A program made the translations under genes and the position numbers. DNA of 64,000 nucleotides from Plectrocnemia conspersa. Taxonomy: Eukaryota > Arthropoda > Insecta > Trichoptera > Polycentropodidae. Below are positions 43,030 through 55,550 of this stretch, piece by piece. Location of the stretch: NCBI GenBank assembly GCA_009617715.1, contig VTFK01000071.1:62001-126000 (forward strand). Reading direction: 5' to 3'. The notes beneath the pieces were generated by a model. It made no database searches. It was not told where the DNA came from and saw nothing but the letters and a program-made list of their open reading frames with translations. Within the stretch, counting starts at the first letter, position 1; every line of letters begins with the position of its first letter.

Positions 43030-43720
43030 TTCCCTACAGATCGTATCGGGGGCATTAAAAGTATCGAGAACCCATCTTTAAACCCCCCTACTTACATATA
43101 CATATATTCAGCCCCCTACATTAAACCCGACACTTTTTGTAATGAAATTACACGCAGCAATTTCCTCCAATTAATTTCGCTCGTGCTTAAGGGAGCTTGA
43201 GAAAAAATTAGCCCTAAAGATTATACGCAAGTTGAAGCGGGTCGTATTTATTTTTTGCTATGGCGTGTAACGGGTTAAACACTCTTTCACTCTTTTACGT
43301 AACGTTAATACGGCCAATTTCACATATCAGGACACCCACACACACTCGCTGTTGTTTGTGTTTAGCAGTTATGAATTTGAGTTAACACCCACACAAGAAG
43401 TCTCAGAGGCAAGTCAGGGGTAGTGCGACGTTGGCGCATGAAGCTCGACGCACCGTATTCGTTACCCCTGAAATATGCTGTTATCGCGGTACACCGTTGG
43501 AGCACCGTTATGCTATAAAATGACAAAGCTTAAAACAAAGTGTTATAGGATAAATTTATACGTTGTGCTGTGGTTACAGTGGCGTACGAGATATGACGAA
43601 GGCAAATGCCAAAGGCGCCGGATACTTGAATATGAAAAACATGCGTAATTTTTACTTTGTTCTTGAATTCGCGATTTTTTTACCTTAACAATTCGGAGAA
43701 AAGCACTCAGCAGAGACAGC
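43030..43720. other. GC-elevated island, function unknown
   Basis: About 700 bp of mixed composition in an AT-rich desert. It has runs of CCCCCC, CACACACACTCGC, a GTAGTGCGACGTTGGCGCATG patch and a TATAAAA at 43514-43520. A pyrimidine tract and CAG lie near 43030-43040. It could be a promoter or 5' region of a gene whose exons I cannot identify, or an old repeat; GTGGCGTACGAGATATGACG resembles a dispersed-repeat start. No protein is supported. Confidence 0.3.
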
Positions 43721-44954
43721 CCCTACAACTTATCATGTTAAATTGGACAGAAAAAACGTGCGGTGTTTCTCGATTTAAGAAAAAAAAATATAAAAATATA
43801 AATGAGACTTAATAAGTGTATGGATTTAAATGGTTTGAAAACTGTTTATTAATAAAAAGCAAAAATTAATAAACAAACATTATTTTCAAAAAGAATAATA
43901 TTAATGAGGATGATACATTCGTGGAAATGTGTTTAAATGTAGGAAAAGTGCTTAGTTATACATTAGAGATTGTCTGAAAGAAAATAATTTGTTATTGAAT
44001 TTGAGCAAAACTAATTTGCTTCTATTAAATAGTAAAGGCTAAAATTTGGAAGGTGTGTAAGAAAATATAATTAGAAAATTCAATTATAAGGGATAATTAA
44101 TAATAAATTATACACGAAAAATTAATTTTATATATATAATACAAATATATTAATATCTACACTTATATAGTACAAGGCAGCTCAGAAGTCACTAAACAAT
44201 TTCAAATTAAAATTACCATATTTTTCTTTTAAATTAATTATGAAGAAATTACAAGCAATATAAATAGCTAAAATTTATCTAAATTGATTATTCATTAAAA
44301 TATCACAGGCTCGGTATATAAATAAAATATTTAAGGGGTTGTATTTAAATATATAATACCTATTATAAAAAGCAATTTATAAAAATGTTTTATATCTCTG
44401 ATTTTTATTATTACAATTTTAAAAAATGTGTTATACGAGCCGAATCTTTATGAAAGAGGAATAAAAATAGCTTTGAGATGTCTTCTTATTTTCTTTTAAA
44501 TAATAATCTAGGTTCTCAGTCAGCGTTTACTATACTAGTAAACCTGTTTTTAGTTACAGTTAAATTTTTTTATACTGTTAACATACATAGTTTGTCGAAC
44601 CTTTAAATTATTTTTTATTAACTACTTTCTGTTTTAAAAAATACTTTTTATTGAGTTTTCTCTGGCGTTACCGAAAAGGAGTAATAAAAATCACATGAAG
44701 TAATTTTAATATTATGTATAAATTATTTTGAAGCAGCTACACCAATAAAAAATAGAACAAATATATAAAAAGGCGAGATAAGGGGTGACTCATTAATGAA
44801 CATTTTGACTAGTGTTTTTTTAATAAATTAATATGATACGTCCAGATTATTAGAGTTTAACTAAAAAAAAATGATTTTTTATTATTACTTCATATTAACG
44901 TGTATCTAACTGCGACGAATAACATTGATTTTTTATTTACAAAATTAAATTAAG

Positions 44955-45215
44955 ACTATCGTCACCTGACAATTCTCCCCAATATGTTACGATAGTTGAA
45001 AAAAATACATTGTGTAATTCCAATACACAACAAAAATATGTAATTAAAATACATAGAAAGAAGCAAACAAAAAAAATCATAAAATAATAAAATTATATGA
45101 TACAAATCGGACCGGCTCCTCGTAGCTGACATTAAACATATCAATGTGCAATTCTGGTGTATTAAGGAGCTAGATGGCAATAGCCATAGGTGAATCTACA
45201 AGTGCATAAAAAAAT
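44955..45215 (-). mobile_element. LINE 3'-tail fragment (minus strand)
   Basis: Carries the hairpin arms ACTATCGT and ACGATAGT (44957-44999), and GGCTCCTCGTAGCTGACATTAAA to GGCAATAGCCATAGGTGAATC, which align with 50858-51120. It is 5'-truncated and decayed. Confidence 0.7.
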
Positions 45216-45219
45216 CCAG

Positions 45220-47240
45220 AAAATATTTTTATAAATATTTAAAATTATTTAAGAAAATTTCCGCAAAAGTTTAGATACATTAATAATTTATTAAGCTAAT
45301 TTTGATGGACTGTGATTAGATCAATGTGTTTCATTGGTTTTTAATATTTAAAGGCTTTGAATAATTTTGTAGTAAATTAATTGCCTTAAAACATAAATTT
45401 TCCCAACGTTCTAGCATATATTATCGCAGAGAAATGTATAATGTATTACTTATCTTACTTTATTTAATATTAATAATTCATTGGAGCTTAGAAATAAAAA
45501 TACATATTTATTGTTTTGCTTGTTTTATCATGCAAAGTATCGTTTTTTAGGTCGCAATGACAGCAAGCTCTTCTGAACTTACCAGCACGATAGAACAGTG
45601 GTAAAGTTGATAATTCATTTTTAAAATGGTTTAAATTCTATATAAATTATTGTGTTTTTATATATTTATTGTTTCTGTTGGATCAAACTGATTATTATAT
45701 ACATACTTATAACTCCGATCGATTATCATAAAAAAATATGTCTTACAATCAAAGTTTGCGTTTTATATTATGAAATTTCATTAAGAAATATCAAGTGGTT
45801 ACAAGAGTTAACTAAATTATATTTTAATTGACAATTGACAAGTGGCGGCTTTCCAGCTGAAAATTAATTTGGTTCATTTTTTAGAAAAACTTCACAGCTT
45901 CGTCTATTTAGACTTAATAAAGATAATTGATGGATTTATATTTAAATAATTAAGTTATTATTTAATATTGAAAATCATAATTTTCATAGCTAAATACGCT
46001 CCGATACTAGTACAAAATATTGATACAAAAAGATTTCTATAAAAAAAATGTTATTTGTTTTACTAACCGGTGGAAATTATTTGACTCGTAAAAATTAAAT
46101 ATTCACGTTGCGTAGCTAAATATATCATTTAATACTAGTTCAATTGTTAACTTATAATATCAAAATATTGCATAAAAATATATATTTGGAAAAAAAAAAT
46201 ATTATTGAAACAAATTAAAATGTATTTTATCTCGCCAATCAAGCATAAGAAATATATCAGATTTCAGTAAGTTACCCAAAATTTTTGAACCGCTTGAAAA
46301 AAACGCACATTGCACACGAATCTGACTTCAACATACTCCCCACCTTGAAAATGTATTAATATGACGGGCATTTTAACAGTGTAAAGTGTCAGTTCTTATA
46401 TTTTTTGATGATGCAATGATTAAATTCGATTAAATACATATATGTCGCACAGAAGATTGACACAGATAAACAAGAATATCCTCTGTTTTGATTCGCCACG
46501 GGAAATAGAGATTGTCAATATAATGATACATGAAAATTTATATTAAAATTCTGGCTACTTCATATTTTAACCATTAACATTATTTCGCAGTTAATCGTCG
46601 TTCGAAATATAATTGAAAAAAACAGGTATGAATTTATTTTTACCATTTTACTACTAACTGAAACGCCACTGATAATTTGTTTACCAGTTAACCGATAGAA
46701 CAGCAAAACCATTTATAAGCTACAGTAAGATTTATTCATATTAAAATGTATGCACATAGTTTTTCGCTTGAAGAAGCAATATACATCATTGGGAATAAAA
46801 TATCTATTACAAATTTATTTTTATGGATATGATTTTTCACAAATATTTCGATGAAAACTTTGCTAATAAAGAAGTTAAAAATTATCTAATGAAATATTAT
46901 AAAACAATAAGAAAGATAAGAACCGAAGCATATATTAATAAATTTGAATATCAGTCATTAGTATTCATAGTTTTTACAGCAACAGTTTTTTGTTTAATCA
47001 ACGATTATTGGCAATTATATTTATTTTCAACATAAAATATTTAATTTAAATGATTAAAAAATGGTTTACTTTAAGCTATTTTAAAAAAGTTTTATTTTAT
47101 AACAAGATTTTCCTTTATCATTGCCATTTATTCTATAATAAAATTTTTTTTATTCAGGATATTTTGAATGATATACATTTTTTTAAATTTATTTGTGTGA
47201 AAATTATATTACTCCATTTAGGTGTGCAGTGAACCAATTG
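45220..47240. other. AT-rich stretch, no supported gene
   Basis: Two neighbouring short frames (46823-47035 and 47050-47232) are rich in K, N, I, F and Y, as expected by chance, and have no recognised motif. Nothing else is seen. Confidence 0.5.
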
Positions 47241-47261
47241 GTTATTCAAACGATAATTTTG

Positions 47262-47465
47262 AACTCATGAAAAGGAAATAGCAACACGTTTTGACAAAAG
47301 GTCTAATAACAATAAGATAATTGCATAACTAAACAGATACCTTATTAGCACGTCCATTAACCGCTTGTAATAACCACAAAACAATTATTATGTGCGTAAA
47401 GAATATAATATATAATGTGTCTACCTGTGTAAAAACCGTTATTGTTGGTTACTTCTTGCATTAAC
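47262..47465 (-). repeat. Unnamed dispersed repeat, copy 2 (inverted to copy 1)
   Basis: The reverse complement matches 29548-29745, including AAAAGGAAATAGCAACACG at one end and AAAAACCGTTATTGTTGG at the other. Family unknown. Confidence 0.7.
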
Positions 47466-48469
47466 GACCATAGAAATTATTTCATTTTGTAGTTCCATTT
47501 ATTTAAAGCGTGAACATATTTCATTGATCGAACATGCAAGCGATGCAATCGGCCAACCATCATCTGTGATTCTGCGTCTTTTTATACGCTATATTTTAAT
47601 CTTAATAATAATTATAAGGCATTTTAATTTTAATTGACATATTTAAGCATATATCACTAGCAGCGCCTTACTTTATTAAAGTTTTAATTATTATATATAA
47701 AGCTGTATTTACAGAACTATAAAATAATATACACTATGATTAACTCCTTTTATATAGACTAAATAAAAGTGAAAGGTAAATATAAAATATTCCAAAAAAT
47801 ATACTACGTGATAAAAGTTGTACAATAACAAGGTGATGTATTTTTAGAATAAAATATACTAGGTATTTTGTTCAACTTTGTAGATAGATATGGTCTGAAT
47901 TTGATTTAGCTAATCTTGTTTTGTATGAGTTGAAAAAATAAAAACTTTGCGTTCGTATAATATATAATACGTTACCTTAATTCTATATACAAAGATACAT
48001 GTATAAATAAAGTTTTATATTGTTGGAAACCAAACGAAATTAAAACTTTATAAATACAAAATAAAGCAGAAAAAATCGTTTTACTGTTAATTAATTTACC
48101 TTTATACCCACAGAATGATGTATGTACATAAATACTTTCAATTAATATTAAGATCAATCTTGAACTGTTGAAGCTCCAGTAATAAATAAATAAATAGCAG
48201 TTTATTTCAATCTTTAATGTGTAATATATCAAAGCTAGCGATGAGCTCTTACGTTTAATTTTTCAATAATAATAATAATTTGCGAGATAACGTTTTTACA
48301 TTATTATTTTGTCGTATGAATTTTTAAAACATCTTGCTACCTTAAACGAGCCTTCAATTTTTTTTGTAATATATATTCTCATATAACTGTTTAAATTGAA
48401 TACCCAGAAGTTTAGATTTAATTATATATAATAGAAAGTCTCATGTAAATTTATTTGTCTATATTATCA

Positions 48470-48685
48470 TGACCTTACAGGTTATATAATGGGTCACAAT
48501 GGACCAAAAATATTTTATTACACAAAAATAAGACATAAACAATAAAAAAAATCATGAAAATATTGAAAATAAATTATACTAGACCAGCTTTTCATAGCTG
48601 ACATTAAGCGAGTAAGTATCGACCGAATGCACAATATAGCACCTCATAGAAGACCAATAGGACAGATTTCACATCAACATTATTA
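48470..48685 (-). mobile_element. Internally deleted LINE derivative
   Basis: In minus orientation it joins the family's 3' tail (GACCTTACAGGTTATATAATGGGTC as a decayed hairpin, CATAGCTGACATTAAGCGAG) directly to a segment equal to 52912-52967 (GAATGCACAATATAGCACC, CCTCATAGAAG). The roughly 1.9 kb between, which holds the RT, is missing. About 215 bp. Confidence 0.65.
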
Positions 48686-49468
48686 TATTGCGGGTGCTAT
48701 TAATTTATTAAAAAAAAATTATATGAGGTGTATTATAAAGAAGTTAAAAGCAGTGTGTTTAGTTTTTAAATGTGTATTATTACGTTTTAATACTTTTCTG
48801 TAAATAATCAAGATTAGAACATAAAATTTTTTTTTTAATAGAATTAATTTTTAGATATATGAAATTCAGAATAAACCTAATTATTAAAGGCGAATGTACA
48901 TGTAAAAGCAAATATATCTATAAAACCAGTGATTTATAAAATAAGAGTGGACTATTTTAGGAAAGTAAGGTTTTATCTGTAATACAAAATAAATCGTTTG
49001 TTTTATAAAATAATTTTGTGTCATAGCTACATTATATAATAAATAAGTTAATAATATAAATACTTAATTGGTAAATATGTACACAAATCTCTCTCGGAAA
49101 TTATTTTATAAATTAAATTATTTATAGAATGTACACATGCCATATTCAGCAATTAAATATACTGTCCATTGTGATGCTTTAAAAAAGGAAGATTCACATA
49201 GAACTGTTTTATAAATGCGAAAAATTAATTCAAGCGAATACTATAATAAATAATATATTAATAGTTATGTGAATAAAGACTTAAAATATGGATTGAATTC
49301 TAATAAAATAAATAAAAAATATATATATATATATAAGATATGCGTGTTTTTTTCCTCCTACGGTGATGTTGTTGTAAAAATGTATAATTTAAATTAAAAC
49401 ATGTTCATTTTAATAATAGTAAATTTTAAATGCTTATTTTTTTTTAATATATTTATATAACCAGATTA

Positions 49469-49708
49469 CATGTACACTCAGTGTACATCATAGGAAATTT
49501 ATAATTTAAAATGTCAACAATTATTTTTTTGATTATATATTTTTTACGAAAAAATTAAAATTCTGAATATAAAAGTAATTATTTAAATTTAAATGGGTAC
49601 CACGTTTTTTATTTAAATTCATGTCTGTAAGATATTTATATAATTATAATAAAGTGTATAAATCGAATATATTTTTATATGGCCATAACATGTACACTCG
49701 GTATACAT
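49469..49708 (+). repeat. Two copies of a near-palindromic 20-mer, 220 bp apart
   Basis: CATGTACACTCAGTGTACAT at 49469-49488 and CATGTACACTCGGTATACAT at 49689-49708, each followed by CA-AGGAA. The intervening AT-rich DNA has weak similarity, so this may be an old tandem duplication. Confidence 0.6.
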
Positions 49709-50788
49709 CACAGGAAGATAAACGATAAATGCTCAAATAAAGTTTCTTATAGCACCACACACATGTTTAATAAAGCTTATTTAAAATATTTTGTATTCAA
49801 TATATTTTATGTTATTTTCTCCTTTTATAATTATTACGAAATGTTTTAATGAATACAATTATGATTCTGAAAACAGTTTATAAAAACAATTTTGGAATAA
49901 AAATGAGCCTTAGCTTGTCTGTAATTTATTAAAAATAGTCAAGTAAACCTTACACAAAATAAACATTTTATATAATTCTTACCAGTTTTTTTTAAATTCA
50001 ATAAAATTAATAATTCTACATATTTAATTTTTTTTCACTTAAAATCTATTTTTTTTTTCATTATTTTATCTTAAACAAAATATTTATCGTGTAATTCATA
50101 TAATTTTTACATCAACGTATCAATATAATATTAAGGCAATGATACATTCCTTTAAAATAAATTAAATTATTAAACCTTAAAATAATTTATTATATTTATA
50201 TAGTCGTCAGTTACATACGTTTTCTAAAAAAATAATAATAAATAACCCACAAAAATGTACAAAATATTAGCTTAAGCATTTTCATTGACGAGAAAACTAA
50301 TCGGTAATCGAATGTCAAAAAATCATAATATTTTTGTAGCAAGATACATATTTATCTCAGGCTCTCTATCAAGTCTAATATATGTTAAATTTTGCGTCGC
50401 AAAAAATACATATATATTTTTTCTTTGCCCTGCAAATTTTTTGTCAAGAAATTGGACAAGCATACAAACATCTCATTGTTAGCGTATTTTTGTGTTTTAT
50501 CGCGTATAAAACCTAATACGACCCTGTGCATCGTACGTGATAAAACGTGATTTTTTATTATGTTCTGACGTATAAAAAGGGTATGTATATATATAAATAT
50601 ACACACATGTGTATCATTCCTTTACTCACTTTATATTTCTTGTCAACGTTTCAACCTCTGATGTTGGGGTCATCATCTTAAGTATATTTTGATTATCTCG
50701 GTTGACGCAGATTTTCTAGATATTTTTGCAACTTATGAGATGTTAATTTATACACTTTATACTAAAATATCGATTTACCATTGAAAAA

Positions 50789-50789
<1 letters not shown>

Positions 50790-50836
<47 letters not shown>
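50790..50836. repeat. (AT)n microsatellite at the LINE 3' end
   Basis: A pure AT run directly beyond the LINE poly(A) (poly-T on this strand, 50837-50850). Confidence 0.9.
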
Positions 50837-50839
<3 letters not shown>

Positions 50840-52962
50840 ATTTTTTTTTTAGATTAAGACCATCGTGGCCTAACAGGTTACCCCAATGCGCCACGATGGT
50901 CGAAAACAAATTTTAAATTTATAAAACATAAAAAACGTATATATACATAAATAGAACATACTTAAAAATAATAAACATAACAAAAAATTATAAAATATCA
51001 AAATTAAATGATATAAACTGGATCAGATCCTCGTAGCTAACATTAAATAAGTCAATATGTAATGCCAGCGTATTAAGGAGCCGGATGGCCACAGCTATAG
51101 GCGAGTCGGCAAGTGCGGATGTCCTAGCCTTTTTTTTTTAACGGCCATCAAAAGAGGTCTCGATCGTGATTCTCGAAAATGTTCCGAACCCAAAACTGGA
51201 ATTCCTCGAGAATAGCTGGATTGTCGACAGCACCTTTAGTAATTTAAAAAAAAATGCTTAGCGACATACAGCTTTCTGCGAGAATTAGCGAATCATATCC
51301 CAACGCTCCTAAAAAAAGAAAGGCGCTGGGATATAAGTACGGATAATAACCAAATGTCCTTTTGTAAAGGTATCTTAAATACCTTTTTTTTAATTTTTTT
51401 CCACTAAAAGGGAATATTTGGCTATTCGGGGATTCCAAATTATAGATCCCGATTCAAGAATGCTACGAACTAAGGTGTCATAGAGGATGCGAATAACTGA
51501 CGGATCGTCAAAGTGAAAGGCATTCCTCATAACAAAGCCGAGCATCTTGGAAGATTTATCACAGACGTCGTATGTGTAGAGAGAACCTCCATTTGCTCTC
51601 GAAAGTGATTCCGAGATCTTTAATGGAAGTTTCTTAGTCAAAATGTTACCACCGAGATGGTAGAAATAAGCTGATGGCGAACGGGATCGAGAAAATGACA
51701 CAGTATGGCACTTTCCGACACTAAAGGGCAGACGGTTAACGGAAGCCCATCTCCACAGAGAGTCTAAATCACTTTGTAGAGAGAAGGAGTCCGCAACAGA
51801 TCGAATGCATTTATATAATTTTAAATCATCTGCGTACAGAAGAAAACTTGAATTTTAATTGCTGTATTTATGTCATTAATAAATAACACAAAAGCAGAGG
51901 TCCCAGATTGATCCTTGAGGAACCCCCCGAAGGTAAAATATTCCTTTGACAATCGGCCACCATAGGTTACAAACTGTCTACGATTGCTTAAATAACTCGA
52001 AAATAACCGAGTTAAATTATCTGAGCAACCGAGGTTCGACAATTTTTTTTAATAATAACGTATGACAAACTTTGTCAAAGGCTTTCTCAAAATCTGTATA
52101 CACGACGTCTACTTGAATTCCGGCATCGAGAGAAGTTGTCACCGTTTTGGTGAACGACAGAAGATTAGTAACAGTGGAACGGGCAGGACGAAACCCGTGC
52201 TGTTGGTCTAATAAAACTTGCTGAAAGTGATTGTAAAGATATTTATGAATAATTATTTCAAATAATTTAGCAGGAGCTGACAACACTGCTACTGGTCTAT
52301 AATTCTTTATATATAATTTGTCACCCTTTTATGAATAGGGTGACTTTTGTGCATTTCCATAGATCAGGAAATGATGATGTTTTGAGAATCAGATCATAAA
52401 TACATTTTAGAGGAGCAGCGAGACTTACTTCGCAAACCCTTCAAAAAAATAAAATCGGGAATTAAATCAGGTCCAGAAGAACGCCCTGTCTTTAATTTAT
52501 TAAATCCGTATTTAAGATCTGAGTGCTCAGTTTCTTTGGTGGTCAGTACTGAAGACCAAGAACATGAAGAAGGAAGCAACTGAGCAGAAGGCGTAAAATA
52601 TTCCTCGAAAACAGAACGAAAATACGTCGACTGAGTAGCGCGTTTAGTGCTAATGAATTTCCAGAACGCTTTGGGATCATTAATTATTTGTTTTTGGCAA
52701 TTTTGTAATGATTGCGATGACAGGAATTATCAAACACTTAACGCGTGCTCTTAATGAACGAAATTCCTCGAGAGCAGATGGATGTCCCGATCTCTTCCAT
52801 AACTTATGAAAGGCGTGCTTTCTTTTAGCAATGAGATGATCTCATGAGAAAACCATCTAGGATATGACACGTTAAAGTTAACTTGAGGGCGCTTTCGAAT
52901 AAAGAGCTGGTCGAATGCACAATAAAGAACCTCATAGAAGGCCGCCAGGGAAGATTTAACAT

Positions 52963-52968
<6 letters not shown>
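50837..52968 (-). mobile_element. Jockey/CR1-like non-LTR retrotransposon, 5'-truncated
   Basis: On the minus strand the order is: a linker between endonuclease and RT (52900-52600), the RT domain (about 52580-51700), the thumb/C-terminal domain (51700-51240), a 3' UTR ending in a hairpin (arms 50890-50901 and 50858-50869), and a poly(A). The endonuclease domain is absent and the homology ends in an (AT)n tract. It would copy itself by target-primed reverse transcription, but this copy is disabled by small indels and truncation. It is the longest member of the family in the window. Confidence 0.85.
51244..52579 (-). pseudogene. LINE ORF2 reverse transcriptase, frameshifted
   Basis: Pieces in order: a SGPDLIPDF-type entry motif (about 52500-52440), HGFRPARSTVTNLL (about 52190-52150), VYTDFEKAFDKV (about 52105-52070), GVPQGS split from LFINDI by single-base losses near 51905-51935, the catalytic YADD (complement of 51825-51836) followed by LKLYKC, LPFSVGKCH (about 51730-51705), and a thumb with LYDTLVRSILESGSIIWNP (51490-51430). 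The frame shifts again near 51390-51420 before RYLYKRTFGYYP. The catalytic motif survives, but no continuous protein is possible. Confidence 0.85.

Positions 52969-53036
<68 letters not shown>
52968..53036. repeat. (AT)n microsatellite at the LINE 5' boundary
   Basis: A pure dinucleotide run of about 68 bp. With the similar run at 50790-50836 it brackets the LINE copy. Confidence 0.93.
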
Positions 53037-53040
<4 letters not shown>

Positions 53041-53152
53041 TATTTTGTACTAAAATGAAACGCTGATTTTAAATTTATCATTTGTTCTGTAATGTTTCAT
53101 TAAATTGATAAATAATTTTCGACTCGACTTGCAATGTATGCGTACTGTTATA

Positions 53153-53181
53153 GGGCAGGTATACCTTTAGGTATACCCGCC
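53153..53181. repeat. Near-perfect hairpin GGCAGGTATACC / GGTATACCCGCC
   Basis: Twelve-base arms with one mismatch and a four-base loop (TTTA). A further AGGG...CCCT pairing is possible around it. It could be the terminus of a MITE or a protein-binding palindrome. Nothing upstream or downstream identifies it. Confidence 0.5.
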
Positions 53182-53914
53182 AGACCCGCCCTTCAGTAGT
53201 ATTACTATCACAGTAATAATAACACAGTTAATATCAAATTATTATATCGTCATTCGTAATTATATGGATAATTTCTAAAAATAAATCAATATATGTATTT
53301 ATAAATAATTAAAACACAGATTACTAATTTACTAGGTCGAAAAGAGTAATATAATATTATTATTTGAGTTGCCGCTAAAAATGTCGATGGTTGTCAATCG
53401 CTGATTTGAATAGTGCGAGCGAGATAGCGAGCTCTGCTTGCATCTCGCTCTTTTTTTCCGTCATACTAAAATCGTTTTTATTTCATAACAGACACACAAT
53501 ATTAAGTAAGAATTATGCACAATTAGAGCATATAATCCCGTTTCATCCCATATCATAAAAATATAGATTCCCTTTGAAGGAAAAAATCAGTTTAACACCG
53601 TAAAACTGTCAAGTATCGGTCTTAACACCAAAAGTGTACGACCATGTTCCGATGAAAAATTTTACAATAAACTTACACTCGTAAATTTAACATTATTCAC
53701 TTATTTGCATAATTTAAAAATTGTATAATACTAAAATGTGTTTACCACAACTTTTTTTATCATTAATAAATTGAAATTGGCAAAATTAGCTCCAACACAA
53801 AGCCAATAAATGCATTTCAAGTTTTAGTGCAACGCTTGGAATACGATGTCGACTTACTAGCACAAAGGGTTACACGCAAAATTGCAAAGACATTACCTTG
53901 TTAACCGCATTATG

Positions 53915-54055
53915 ATGCCTACAATTGTAAATATCCTCGCGGGCCACGCGACTTCGGCGTCACTCCATAGTGGAAGGGGCGCGGTGGAAGGGACGCGGTA
54001 GAAGCGACGCGTCGGTTGCACTCTGATGCAACGACCTTGCATAGCAACAATATAT
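53915..54055. other. GC-rich patch, possible repeat remnant
   Basis: About 130 bp rich in CG dinucleotides, with the short internal repetition GTGGAAGGGGCGCG / GTGGAAGGGACGCG / GTAGAAGCGACGCG. A 94-codon frame crosses it on the minus strand (53893-54177), but most of that frame is AT-biased and the GC-rich part is repetitive. I do not call it a gene. Confidence 0.35.
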
Positions 54056-55070
54056 TGTGTGTATAACACACAAATTTTAGCTATAAACACTAATTTTTTG
54101 TATACACTGCTTAATTCTAACACATACACTAAATTACACTGGTAATTAAAATGAATTGAAATCACTTTATAATGCACTGCTAATTAAAAACACCGAAAGG
54201 GATATTATTATAAAAAATATCAACGAAAACACTTATTCGACAAAAATGTAACACGACCGTTAATGACTAATGTCATATAGCTACTGATTTTTTAAAAATA
54301 TTTCGAGATGCATAAACAAGTGCAAACGAGTTCAAGGCTATGCTACGTGTCATGTTCATATAAACCATAACGATTAAAATGTCGTGCATCTCAGATTACA
54401 AAAAAAAAATTTTTTTATCGAAAGTTGACAATTTGTCTATTTTTAAAATATTTATCTCTAATTCCAATTATTTTAATGCAAGTTGTTTGTTTATTTTTAA
54501 TATTTTAATGCGAGAGTGACACGAAGGTCACCTTTGTTGTGGACTTTTTGACCTTCTAAAAGTATAATGTCGATGATTTCAAGTTTTATATTATTTAAAT
54601 CTAATTTATATGTGCCAAATTTACGACATTTTCAAATGACGTTCTTTCGTTGAAAATAGTGAAAAAATATATACTTTTATTACATATTGATAATATGGAG
54701 GTTAGGGGGGGGGGGCTGAACAAAAAAACAATATTTTGAAATTTATTTTCTTTATTTTATAAACATATTATGTATTTATTTTTATTGAAAATTAATTTTA
54801 TTCGACGCTCCTTCTTACAAAAGTCAGAAATAACCGCATTATATAATCAGTATATTTTCAGAGTGTCCTCAAAAAGAAAGTTCTTGTTTAGATAAAATGC
54901 AAATCACGTCAAATAATTTGGAAATAATATATCTGTTTGCAGTAACTTTTTTATTATTTAATTCAACATTTGCCTTAAATTGAGCATTGAAGAAATCATC
55001 GATACGATTTTCTTTACTATTTTTTTTAATTGTATAGTAGCGCATATGTGAGATTGAGAGCATTCGTGCT

Positions 55071-55200
55071 TTTTACGAGCTTTACTTAAATTGTAATAAA
55101 TTTAAAAATATAGTTTTTATTCACATTCCCCTTATTTTACGAGCTTCACCTACATTGTAATAAATTTAAAAATATAGTTTTTCTTCCTATCCCCCCTTAC
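55071..55200 (+). repeat. 64-bp unit in two tandem copies
   Basis: TTTTACGAGCTT-AC-T-ATTGTAATAAATTTAAAAATATAGTTTTT at 55071 and again at 55135, each ending in a C-rich run (TTCCCC, TCCCCCC). Few differences, so fairly recent. Confidence 0.85.
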
Positions 55201-55550
55201 TTCGCGCTGGGAAAGATTTTTTATTCGCACTATTTTTTTGGTTTAAATGTTAAAAACACGTTTTTTAGTTTGAATATTATTACACCCTTCACTGCTCCGC
55301 GGATAGAAGCATACTGAAGAATTTTTTACCATAAAAAAATTTGAAAACTCCTGAGGATGCTGGGAAAATCTCCGGCAAAATATAGAGAGACTTATTCAAA
55401 AAAACAACGCGAGAAAATCACAGTTTTTTTGAAAGTGTACTATAAAAAAAATGAGGATGCTGGGACTATATATATATATATTGTATAAGTAGCATTTATT
55501 ACAAATTTAATTATGTCTTATCTACACTTCCATTCGGAATTCACTTACAA

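Noticed and set aside
46823..47232. Two neighbouring frames as a small gene pair
   Set aside because: Residue content is what AT-rich DNA gives by chance; no splice sites or motif support them.
53893..54177. Ninety-four-codon minus-strand frame across the CpG-rich patch
   Set aside because: Only the GC-rich part differs from background and it is internally repetitive.
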